Positions 8,230 to 16,433 of a stretch of 40,438 nucleotides of DNA are shown here, piece after piece (position 1 is the stretch's first letter; the number at the start of each line of letters is the position of its first letter). Source of the DNA: Armatimonadetes bacterium CG2_30_59_28. Lineage in GTDB: Bacteria > Armatimonadota > Abditibacteriia > CG2-30-59-28. A model generated the notes under the pieces. That model was not told the DNA's origin, did not search any database, and worked only from the letters and a program-made list of their open reading frames with translations. Position numbers and translations under genes: made by a program. The stretch lies in contig MNXM01000240.1 of the NCBI GenBank assembly GCA_001872605.1, positions 1 through 40,438 of the forward strand, in the 5' to 3' direction.

Positions 8230-10286
8230 GCCTTCGGCCTCCGCTCTCAGGTTTCGGACAAAAGATGGCCGCCCTGTCACCATTGTTGCGAGCGTGGAAT
8301 GCTGTGGACCGGGCTTGTCACGCTTTTACCGGGACATCTCCTCAAATGGTGGCGCTGGAATGGGAATCCTCGCATCCGTCGGAGCCGTGGCAGCAGGAGC
8401 TTTGTCCTCTGCTGACCGGAACAGAGGAATGGCTGGCAGAGACCCAAGGGCGGCACTACCGCGAATGCCTTGATGCCCTCGTCGATGCTGCAGGCCCGGC
8501 CCTGTTCACCTGCGAGTGTGGGATCGCTCACGTGGTGTTTCCCATGCTCGAGGAAGGAAGAAGCGAGGGGGCCATTGTCTGCGGCGCGGTGCGAGTGGCA
8601 GCCGCAACAACAGATGAACTGAAAGCAACCGCGCTTCGCGCCGGTCTTTCGCGAAAAGACCTTGCTGGGAAGCTCGCCGCTCTCCGGGAGATGCACATTG
8701 AGGAACTGCTTTCCGAAGGGAAACAAATCTGGGATCTCGTGATGCGCCTGCAACAGGCAATGCGCCAGAACAGGACGGAGGAAGATTCAGACCCCTCCGT
8801 GGCTGTGAGTGAACTCCGCGAGCATAGCAATATCTCAGGAGACAATAACCCCGAAGAAACAACGAGAGGTTTGAGTAAAGGCGGGGACGGCTATTCGGAA
8901 CACCCTCCGGAAGTACCTGTCGGCTCCACCCCTGAGCCCAGTGCACGGGACGATCCGCGTCCAGACAATGGAAACCAGAGAAGCAGGACAACTCGGCGCG
9001 TGGTGATCACCGGACTGGGTGTTGTGTCTCCCATCGGTATCGGGAAAGAAACATTCATTCAGGGATTGCGGGATGGGAGAAACGGTGTCGGGACCATCAC
9101 ACTTTTCGATCCATCCGACATGAGCTCACAGGTGGGGGGGGAAGTGAAGGACTTCGATCCCTCGAAGTACATGGACCCGAAGGCCGTAAAGCGCACCGGT
9201 CGATCAACGCAGTTCGCTGTCGCTGCAGCCAAACAGGCTATCCAGGACGCCGGGCTGAACTTTGAGGGAGCCGACATGAACCGCGTGGGGGTGATTATTG
9301 GCTCGGCTGCTGGCGGTCTGGAGTTTGGGCAACACCAGGTGGAGCGCTATATCACTGGAGGGAGTAAGGGCATTAGTCCGTACCTCTCGATCATCATCTT
9401 TGCCGGAGCATGCTCCAGCGAAGTTTCCATGGAATTGCGGGCCAAGGGGCCCAGCATCACCGTTTCCACGGGGTGTGCTGCGAGTAATGATGCTGTCGGA
9501 TACGGATTTCAGTTGATTCGAGACGGCAAGTCCGACATCGTGATAGCGGGAGGCACCGAGGCGCCTATCTTTCCTGTAATGCACGCGTCATTCTGCGCCT
9601 TACGCGCGCTTTCGACGCGGAACCATGATCCAGACCACGCCAGTCGCCCATTCGATCAGGAACGAGACGGCTTTGTCATTGCCGAGGGTTCCGCGCTCGT
9701 GGTGCTCGAAGCATTGGAGCACGCGCGGGCGCGAGGGGCTCGGATTTACGGGGAAATCCTTGGGTACGCGGCCACTGGAGACGCTTTCCACATGACACGT
9801 CCGTCACCCGACGGCGCCGACGCCACTCGGGCCATGCAGCTTGCGCTGCAGGACGCAGATATCCTGTCATCGGAGGTGCAGTACATCAGCGCCCACGGCA
9901 GCGGAACCCCGCTCAACGACCGTACCGAAACGGCTGCCATCCGGTCGGTCTTCGGCAAGCGCGCGTACGATGTTCCCGTCAGTTCCATCAAGTCGATGCT
10001 GGGGCACTCCATCGGCGCCTCCGGCGCTTTTGATCTGGTCGGCATTCTCCTGGGGATGCAGGCTTCGATGCTCCCCCCAACCATCAACCTCGAACGTCCC
10101 GATCCCGAGTGCGACCTGGACTATGTCCCCCAGCACTCCCGGGAGAAGTCCTATGAGGTTGCGCTGTCCAACTCTTTTGGGTTCGGCGGGAAGAACGCGT
10201 GTATTGTTGTGACGAAATGGTCCGGTACGAATGTGTGCGGACTCACAGAGTCCGGCGGACTCACAGAGTCCGAATGGATAGGGTAG
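8226..10286 (+). CDS. PocR-like sensor domain fused to beta-ketoacyl-ACP synthase (KAS II/FabF-like)
   Basis: 686 residues; GTG start behind GGAGGG with 6 nt spacing, overlapping the upstream stop. Residues ~10-190 resemble the PocR ligand-binding domain (CLDALVDAAGPALFTCECG, then HVVFPML and AIVCGAV). A low-complexity linker follows (~200-255). From ~259 there is a complete thiolase-fold synthase: VVITGLGVVSP, nucleophile Cys417 in STGCAAS, His557 in ISAHGSGTPLND, Lys589 and His594 in SSIKSMLGHS, and the glycine-rich end SNSFGFGGKNA. It would condense acyl-ACP with malonyl-ACP. No acyl carrier protein or other FAS/PKS enzyme is nearby. A PocR sensor on a condensing enzyme is, as far as I know, unusual. 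The C-terminal tail (GLTESGGLTESEWIG) comes from two copies of a palindromic repeat. Confidence 0.88.
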   Translation: MSLRPPLSGFGQKMAALSPLLRAWNAVDRACHAFTGTSPQMVALEWESSHPSEPWQQELCPLLTGTEEWLAETQGRHYRECLDALVDAAGPALFTCECGIAHVVFPMLEEGRSEGAIVCGAVRVAAATTDELKATALRAGLSRKDLAGKLAALREMHIEELLSEGKQIWDLVMRLQQAMRQNRTEEDSDPSVAVSELREHSNISGDNNPEETTRGLSKGGDGYSEHPPEVPVGSTPEPSARDDPRPDNGNQRSRTTRRVVITGLGVVSPIGIGKETFIQGLRDGRNGVGTITLFDPSDMSSQVGGEVKDFDPSKYMDPKAVKRTGRSTQFAVAAAKQAIQDAGLNFEGADMNRVGVIIGSAAGGLEFGQHQVERYITGGSKGISPYLSIIIFAGACSSEVSMELRAKGPSITVSTGCAASNDAVGYGFQLIRDGKSDIVIAGGTEAPIFPVMHASFCALRALSTRNHDPDHASRPFDQERDGFVIAEGSALVVLEALEHARARGARIYGEILGYAATGDAFHMTRPSPDGADATRAMQLALQDADILSSEVQYISAHGSGTPLNDRTETAAIRSVFGKRAYDVPVSSIKSMLGHSIGASGAFDLVGILLGMQASMLPPTINLERPDPECDLDYVPQHSREKSYEVALSNSFGFGGKNACIVVTKWSGTNVCGLTESGGLTESEWIG
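10238..10272. repeat. two tandem copies of the palindrome CGGACTCACAGAGTCCG
   Basis: Copies at 10238-10254 and 10256-10272, 18 bp apart, lie within the last codons of the ketosynthase gene. They add the peptide LTESGGLTESE after the natural domain end and end 28 bp before the next start codon. As an RNA each would form a 7-bp stem, so they could slow ribosomes or attenuate between the first two genes and the kinases. That effect is inferred. Confidence 0.85.
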
Positions 10287-10299
10287 GTTTTCGGGTGTC

Positions 10300-12468
10300 A
10301 TGAGACCGCTCAACTACATCAACATTCCGTCGCTTGTGGCGTGCATCGTCTTCATCGGCGTTGCGTGGTTTGTGGGACGTCGCTCTCCCCGCCCCAACGT
10401 CGGCGTGCGATTTGTCCTTTTCTGCCTGAGCTACAGCCTGTACGGGCTGAGTATCGGCATTCTATGCCTTGTACTGGACAAGCGAGTGGCCTGTGCCGCG
10501 GCGCAGCTTGCGTCCTTCTCTGGAGTCTACAGCATCCCACTGATGTACGACTTCCTGCTCACCGTGGCTGAGGTTCCGAAACCAGCCCTGCGTATCTATC
10601 GCATAGCCTCCTACGCCGTCGCAACTCTCCTCGCCGTCATCTTTGCGTTCCAAATTTCCACGGTCGGATTGAGCGAGTACTGGTGGGGGTATTACGCGAC
10701 ACGATCGGAGTTCCTGCCGGGGCTCATCTCGCTCATGACGATGTTGATGGCTCACGCCGAGTGGACTCTCTGGCGGAAGTCGTCTGCCAGTCGATCCATG
10801 AACGAGAGGAATCAGTTGAGGATACTTTTCTGGAGCACCCTGCTCACGATTCCCTCGGCTACCTCCAATATCGCTTTCTTTCTCTATGGACGAGGGTATC
10901 CGTTCTATTCCCTCACCGGGGTGTGCTACGTCTTCATACTCGGCTATGCCGTCGTTCGCTACCGATTGCTGGACATCGATATCGCTATCCGCAAAGCCAT
11001 CCTGTACGGAGTCCTCTCCGTCGGACTGACGGGGGCTTTTGTCGGGATCGTTCTTTACATTCAGGGGCTTCTGACCCGTCAGACAGATATGGGATTGGTC
11101 TTGACGGCCGTCGTGTATACAACGCTGATCGCGGCGGTGTTGCAACCGATTCGAGGGAAGATCCAGTCTGCGGTGGATCGCCGTTTCTTCCGAACCAGTT
11201 ACGACCTGCACAAATCTGTTGCTGAGTTCACGGAATCCATCGCAACGGAGCTGGACCTCCACGACGTGCTGGGGCACATGATCTCCCTTGTGCAGAGAAC
11301 TTTCCACGCCTCCCGCAGCGGCGTTTTCCTGATCAATGAAACGGAAGGCGCGTTCGGGTTCGCTGAAGGAGTTGGGTTCGGGGAAGACTCCGGCTCTCTC
11401 CGTCTGCCGGAGGACAGCGCATCCTGCCGGTGGATGAACCGGTATCGAGAGCCGATCGTGCAGGCGGACGTTCGGTGGGACCCCAAGATGGACGACCCAG
11501 ATGTGCAGTACGCCATCCTCAATGAACTGCGGCAACTTGACGCCGAGATCCTGTTGCCGATCGTCTACAAATCGACCCTGCGGGGTCTTCTGACCCTGGG
11601 CTCTAAGTTCTCCGAGGAACCTTATTCCATTGAGGACATTCGCCTCCTGAGCACGGTGGCTGCAGAGGCTGCCGTGGCCATTGAGAACTCTCGCCTGGTG
11701 GAAGCGCTGAAGGAAGAAGACCGACGCAAGTCTCGTTTTATCAGCGATATGGCGCACGAGCTGAAGACGCCGGTGACATCCATCCGTATGTTTGCTCAGA
11801 TTCTTTTGGACGGCGTTGCAGATGAGCAGAAGCGAAGGCAATTTCTGCGCGTCCTGGTTGCCGAAAGCGATCGCTATGTCAGTCTGGTCGACGATTTCCT
11901 GTACATCACCCGAAGTGAATCCCAAAGGCTGCCCCATCGCCGACAATCCGTCGAGCTTGAGCCATTGCTACGGGAGACCCTGGATCTCTTCCAGATTCAG
12001 GCGGATGAGAAGAACATTTCGCTTCGACTCAACGTGCCACGCGGCAATGGCAACCTCAAGCAGCTTGAGTCCGTCCCCGCGGACCGTGACCGACTGAAAC
12101 AGGTAATGATCAACCTGGTCAACAATGCCATCAAGTACACTGGAAACGGGGGCGAAGTAACGATCGAGGTCTCGCTCGACGATGACAGTGTCATCACCCG
12201 CGTCCGGGACAGTGGCATTGGCATCCCGCAGGAAGAGATCGACCGGGTCTTCGACAAGTATTACCGAAGTCAGCGGGCTCGATCCATGGTGGGCGCCGGA
12301 GGCGCGGGGATCGGTTTGACGATCGCCAAGGACATTGTGGAAAGCCATGGAGGGACCATCTCTCTGGACAGCATTCCCGGAGCAGGCAGCACATTTGCCG
12401 TCAGCCTGCCGACCGCATGGCAACCCAAAGCGCCGACAAACGCCCCGGGCGAGGGTGAAAGGAACTAA
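10300..12468 (+). CDS. membrane sensor histidine kinase (7TM sensor, GAF, HisKA, HATPase)
   Basis: 722 residues. The first ~290 contain about eight hydrophobic helices (LVACIVFIGVAWFVG, FVLFCLSYSLYGLSIGI, ... FVGIVLYIQGLL, VVYTTLIAAVL), in the style of the histidine-kinase 7TM sensory region. A GAF domain (~305-470) follows, with VAAEAAVAIENSRLVEAL at its end. The HisKA box is DMAHELKTPVTSI with phospho-acceptor His486. The catalytic domain shows N (MINLVNNAIKY), G1 (RDSGIGI) and G2 (GAGGAGIGLTIAKDI) boxes. The next gene, 5 bp downstream, is a receiver-only regulator and the likely partner. Membrane-located; the signal is unknown. Confidence 0.92.
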   Translation: MRPLNYINIPSLVACIVFIGVAWFVGRRSPRPNVGVRFVLFCLSYSLYGLSIGILCLVLDKRVACAAAQLASFSGVYSIPLMYDFLLTVAEVPKPALRIYRIASYAVATLLAVIFAFQISTVGLSEYWWGYYATRSEFLPGLISLMTMLMAHAEWTLWRKSSASRSMNERNQLRILFWSTLLTIPSATSNIAFFLYGRGYPFYSLTGVCYVFILGYAVVRYRLLDIDIAIRKAILYGVLSVGLTGAFVGIVLYIQGLLTRQTDMGLVLTAVVYTTLIAAVLQPIRGKIQSAVDRRFFRTSYDLHKSVAEFTESIATELDLHDVLGHMISLVQRTFHASRSGVFLINETEGAFGFAEGVGFGEDSGSLRLPEDSASCRWMNRYREPIVQADVRWDPKMDDPDVQYAILNELRQLDAEILLPIVYKSTLRGLLTLGSKFSEEPYSIEDIRLLSTVAAEAAVAIENSRLVEALKEEDRRKSRFISDMAHELKTPVTSIRMFAQILLDGVADEQKRRQFLRVLVAESDRYVSLVDDFLYITRSESQRLPHRRQSVELEPLLRETLDLFQIQADEKNISLRLNVPRGNGNLKQLESVPADRDRLKQVMINLVNNAIKYTGNGGEVTIEVSLDDDSVITRVRDSGIGIPQEEIDRVFDKYYRSQRARSMVGAGGAGIGLTIAKDIVESHGGTISLDSIPGAGSTFAVSLPTAWQPKAPTNAPGEGERN

Positions 12469-12473
12469 GAAGC

Positions 12474-12848
12474 ATGGCAAGGATTCTCATAGCGGACGAC
12501 GAACCCCATATCCTTTTGGGGCTGGAGTACCTGCTGCAACAACTCGGGCATGAAGTCATGAAAGCAAGCGACGGGACGGAGGTGCGGGTGCAGCTCCCGT
12601 CATTCAATCCCGATCTCGTGATATTGGATGTGATGATGCCTCCTTCGGGGTTTGACGAGGGATTTGATTTGTGCCAGTGGATCAAGGAGACTGAGACGTC
12701 GCGTCACGTTCCGGTGATCATCCTCACAGTTAGAGCGCAGGCGTCCGATGTGGAAAAGGCGGAAGAGAGCGGCGTTGATGCCTACATGACAAAACCGATT
12801 GACCGTGACGCGCTATACAAGACCATCGAGCGGCTCCTGAGCGAGTAG
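12474..12848 (+). CDS. stand-alone receiver-domain response regulator (CheY-like)
   Basis: 124 residues, one receiver domain with acidic pair ADDEPH, phospho-acceptor Asp52 (LVILDVMMP), the conserved Thr (VIILTVRAQ) and Lys of the MTKPID loop. A short insertion (PPSGFDEGFD) follows the phosphorylation loop. There is no output domain, so it probably relays phosphate or binds a partner. It sits 5 bp after the 7TM kinase and 30 bp before the next kinase, in one operon. Confidence 0.92.
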   Translation: MARILIADDEPHILLGLEYLLQQLGHEVMKASDGTEVRVQLPSFNPDLVILDVMMPPSGFDEGFDLCQWIKETETSRHVPVIILTVRAQASDVEKAEESGVDAYMTKPIDRDALYKTIERLLSE

Positions 12849-12878
12849 ACCAGGGAGCCACCCACTGCGGAGACGAAC

Positions 12879-15800
12879 ATGAAGTCCGAAGCTCCTTCGG
12901 GGTCGAAGAAAATTTTCGCCGAAAGCAACACATTCGAGAATGCCTCGTTCTGGCGCGACGTGCTGGGACGGTTCACGGAAGCCGCGCGCGTCAGCGCTGT
13001 CGTCATCGACCGTTCCGGTGCGCCTCTGTCGAGTCTGTCGTGTGGGGTCACCGAACCTGGAGGGCGACCAACGCGAACTCGGAATTCGACTCCGTCTCTC
13101 TGTCCGCACCACGATTTACCAGAGGCCGAAGAGTTCCATCAACGGTTGTTCGAACGGGTCCGCTCCGGTCGCCCGGCTGTGCTGCAGTGTCCTGTCGGGC
13201 TGTCCTGCGCGGGCCTGCCTCTCGAGATGGGGGGCGCCGCATCGTGCATGCTTCTTCTCGACTGCTTCCCGGACCCGGACATCGCGGAAGCCGAAATCAC
13301 CGAGCGTTCCGGGGATGCCGGACTCAGAGATGACCAGCTCCTATCGGTGCAGGACAGGCTTGAGGGCGCGAGGCTCACGTCGCCGAATGTTGATCTGCTG
13401 ATGGAGATGCTGGACCGCGTGAGAGAGTGGGTGGCGGTGGAGACCATCGAACGATCTCTCGACTTCCCTCGTAGACAACGCGAGGTCGTGCAACAGTCTC
13501 TGATCCGCTTGCGCCTGCTGCTGAATGCCAACCATGCCGTTCTCGGAGCCTTCATGCCCGCCGCACCTTCAGGAAAGCGCGGAGAGGAGGGCGAGATGCC
13601 GTTTACCATCGTCTCTTCCGCGGGTTGTGGCTCCACCTTCGCCCGCGTCCGTTCCTTCGTTTTCGGAAAGGACAGTTTGGAATGGAACGTAGCCAACCTG
13701 AAACAACCGCGGGTCATCCATACTCGATCGGACGATGGCTCCTGGAGAGACGCAGTGTCGCCGCGCCACCCGATGGATATGCTGCAAGCGGAGTCCTTCG
13801 CTGTCTTTCCCATCGAGTGGGGTGATCGCGTGATTGGTCTGCTCTACGTCGTGAACGCGTCCGACTTGGGGCAGACCTCTCCGTTGGCGCGGGGACGGAG
13901 GGAATTCCCGTCAAAAGACTGTTTCTCGGAGCCGGGCTTCCGGTTGATCCACGGTCTGGCGCCTTCTCTGGGGCGCGCCCTCGCAACAGGGCAAGGTTAT
14001 ATCCCCGGGATCGATGTTTATGGAGTTGAGCAAATGCGAAGTGAACTGCAACGACGAACCAGGACCCTTCAGGTTTACCGCGAGATTGAGACCGCCATCT
14101 GTTCACCATGCGACCTGGGCGACCTCCTCAACCTCATTTTGGACAAAGCCGTGGAGTTGGTGTGCTTCGCCGGAGATGATCCCAACGACGATAGGGCGGA
14201 GCCTGTTTCCGGTTACATCGCCTTCACAGAGAACGGCCGGTATCGGCTGGCAGCCACATACGGAGAAACGCCCGCTATGTCTGCTGCCACACCGCGAGCG
14301 GGACAACTGTTGGAGACCGTTGCGCGCACCGGTGTGGCGCAGTCTCTCGCTGCGGCGCAGGCTGAGGATACGCTGCAGCCGGTGAATCCGACCAGCCGTT
14401 CCGCTCTCGCAGTCCCGATGAAGCTGGCCGGCAGGACCATTGGGGTGCTGGCGGTGGAGACGGCCCAACCGGACGCATTCACTGATGACGACCTCGAGTC
14501 CCTCATCTCCATCGCCGACCATGCCGCCATTGCCTACGAGAACGCGCGCCTTTTCCGCCAGGCACAGGAAGAGACGCGCCGCTCAAAGGAACTTGCTGAA
14601 AGAATGTCCACACTCAGCGACCTGGCAACGGCCAGTCGCCTGAATATCGGTCTGGATGAGTACCTCGACAGCCTTGTGGATAAGACGTCTCGCCTGCTGA
14701 ACGCCGAGCAGTGCGCGATCTTTCTGAAGTCCGAAGATGGTGGCGAACCAGCATCCGCAGGTGCAGAGAGCTGGATTCTTAAGGCGGGGAAGGGCATGCC
14801 ATCGAACCATGTGGGCAGAGCCTACGCCCAAACCGGACGCGGATTGACGGGGTGGATCGCGCAGGAGGGTCAGTCTCTGCGGCTCAGTTGCGCACAGGAT
14901 CAACCGGATATCTGCGCATTGACCGGCAAACCCATGAACGGATCACCTCTCACCCAAACCACCGCTTCCCCCATATCCTGCCACCTGCTCGGCGCTCCCT
15001 TGAAGATCGACGGGCGCCCTATTGGCGTCATCCGCGTCCGGCGACCTGCCTCCGAAGAACCGTTCAACCTGGAAGACGAGAAGTTCCTCCGTACTCTTGC
15101 GGAACAGTCTGCCAGCGCGATCCATGCCGCGGTGCTCATGGAGAAGCTGACGGAGGAGGACTTCCTCAAGTCACAACTCATGAGCACTCTTGCTCACGAG
15201 CTGAAGACTCCCTTGACCTCCATCCTGCTTTTCACCGAGATTCTGCAGAGCGGCACCCGGCCCGCGGAAGAACAGCAGGAGTTGCTCGGGATTATTCAGG
15301 AGGAAGCACAGCGGTACACGCGTCTCGTTGACAAGGTGATGATGACCTCCAAGATTGAGGCCGGGAAGCTACAAGCAAACAGGATATCCACCAGTGCCCT
15401 TAGAATTGCAGAAAGGGTTGTATCTCTCTTCCGCTCACCGGCGGAAAAGCGGGGCATCTCGCTGGAGCTTCACGCTCCCGAGCGGCTGCCTCTGGTTCTG
15501 GCGGACGAGGATTTGGTGAAACAGGCGATGGCGAACCTGATTGACAACGCCCTGAAATTCTCCCATGAGGGCAGCAAGGTGGACGTGCTCCTCCAGACCC
15601 AAACCAACGCTTCTCCACTGGGACTCAGTGGCAGTCACGTGGTGGTGACTGTCCGAGACTACGGACGCGGCATCTCTCCCGAGGCACAGGGCCACATCCT
15701 CGAGAGATACTGGCAGGGCGGCAGCGTTGTGCCCGGAACCGTCGTGGGGACGGGTTTGGGGCTCAGTATCGTGAAGCACATCGTCGAGCTGCACGGAAGC

Positions 15801-15941
15801 AAAGTGGTTTTCGACAGTGAAGTGGGGAAGGGGAGTCGGTTCTCTTTTGCTCTCCCCGTCGCCGAGTCCGTGATGACGGAGACCGAGAAGGAAGCCGCTG
15901 CTGTCGCTCTCGCGCCCGCAGTCAGCAACGAAAGGAAGTGA
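12879..15941 (+). CDS. soluble hybrid sensor histidine kinase: PocR-like, three GAF, HisKA, HATPase
   Basis: 1020 residues, no membrane segment. The N-terminus (~15-160) is PocR-like (FHQRLFERVRSGRPAVLQCP, then GLSCAGLPLEMGG) and Cys-rich. Three GAF-like domains follow at roughly 215-370, 385-555 (VAVETAQPDAFTDDDLESL) and 575-750 (IGVIRVRRPASEEPFNLED). The kinase core has His773 in STLAHELKTPLTSI, the N box MANLIDNALKFS, and RDYGRGIS plus GTGLGLSIVKHIVELHG. It is cytoplasmic and built to integrate several small-molecule or redox cues. Its stop overlaps or abuts the start of the next regulator, its likely partner. Confidence 0.9.
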   Translation: MKSEAPSGSKKIFAESNTFENASFWRDVLGRFTEAARVSAVVIDRSGAPLSSLSCGVTEPGGRPTRTRNSTPSLCPHHDLPEAEEFHQRLFERVRSGRPAVLQCPVGLSCAGLPLEMGGAASCMLLLDCFPDPDIAEAEITERSGDAGLRDDQLLSVQDRLEGARLTSPNVDLLMEMLDRVREWVAVETIERSLDFPRRQREVVQQSLIRLRLLLNANHAVLGAFMPAAPSGKRGEEGEMPFTIVSSAGCGSTFARVRSFVFGKDSLEWNVANLKQPRVIHTRSDDGSWRDAVSPRHPMDMLQAESFAVFPIEWGDRVIGLLYVVNASDLGQTSPLARGRREFPSKDCFSEPGFRLIHGLAPSLGRALATGQGYIPGIDVYGVEQMRSELQRRTRTLQVYREIETAICSPCDLGDLLNLILDKAVELVCFAGDDPNDDRAEPVSGYIAFTENGRYRLAATYGETPAMSAATPRAGQLLETVARTGVAQSLAAAQAEDTLQPVNPTSRSALAVPMKLAGRTIGVLAVETAQPDAFTDDDLESLISIADHAAIAYENARLFRQAQEETRRSKELAERMSTLSDLATASRLNIGLDEYLDSLVDKTSRLLNAEQCAIFLKSEDGGEPASAGAESWILKAGKGMPSNHVGRAYAQTGRGLTGWIAQEGQSLRLSCAQDQPDICALTGKPMNGSPLTQTTASPISCHLLGAPLKIDGRPIGVIRVRRPASEEPFNLEDEKFLRTLAEQSASAIHAAVLMEKLTEEDFLKSQLMSTLAHELKTPLTSILLFTEILQSGTRPAEEQQELLGIIQEEAQRYTRLVDKVMMTSKIEAGKLQANRISTSALRIAERVVSLFRSPAEKRGISLELHAPERLPLVLADEDLVKQAMANLIDNALKFSHEGSKVDVLLQTQTNASPLGLSGSHVVVTVRDYGRGISPEAQGHILERYWQGGSVVPGTVVGTGLGLSIVKHIVELHGSKVVFDSEVGKGSRFSFALPVAESVMTETEKEAAAVALAPAVSNERK

Positions 15942-15946
15942 GTGGA

Positions 15947-16357
15947 ATGGATGAGCGCCTGAAAGGCAAACGAATTCTCGTTTTCGATGATGAGCCTCAC
16001 GTGCGCCACGGTGTCCGGCTCGTGCTGGAGATGGCGGGGTTTGATGTAGTTACCGCTGAGGCAGGAGAGCAGGCCATTGACCTCTCGCAGACCGCCAACC
16101 CGGAGTTGATCATCCTGGACATTATTTCTCCTCACAAAGAGGATGAGCTCCCCGCCCGACGTTCCGAAGAGGGGATCGACGTTTGCCGAGCGATCAAGGG
16201 CAATCCAATCACGAGGGATATCCCTGTCATCATGCTCTCGGTCAAGGGGGAGGTCCAAGACAGAGAAAAGGCCGAAAAGGCCGGAGCAGACGACTATATG
16301 ACGAAGCCCTTCAACTCAAGCGAACTGATGGAGCGAGTGGAGAGGCTTTTAGCGTGA
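15947..16357 (+). CDS. stand-alone receiver-domain response regulator
   Basis: 136 residues from ATG at 15947, behind AAGGA; a GTG at 15938 overlapping the kinase stop is an alternative that adds three residues. The receiver domain has FDDEPH, Asp58 (ELIILDII), Ser of MLSVKG in the usual Thr/Ser position, and Lys of MTKPFN. It carries a hydrophilic insertion of about 14 residues (SPHKEDELPARRSEEG) right after the phosphorylation site, larger than in the sister regulator at 12474. No output domain. Co-transcribed with the PocR-GAF kinase. Confidence 0.9.
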   Translation: MDERLKGKRILVFDDEPHVRHGVRLVLEMAGFDVVTAEAGEQAIDLSQTANPELIILDIISPHKEDELPARRSEEGIDVCRAIKGNPITRDIPVIMLSVKGEVQDREKAEKAGADDYMTKPFNSSELMERVERLLA

Positions 16358-16433
16358 AGACAGGGAACGGCTGCGACCCGCAGATGGCGGCTGATCGCGG
16401 CGCGCATCCCCCCCACTGAGTAAGGAGTAGACT

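Noticed and set aside
10462-11946. 494-codon minus-strand open frame opposite the 7TM kinase
   Set aside because: The kinase motifs on the plus strand are unmistakable; the antisense frame has none.
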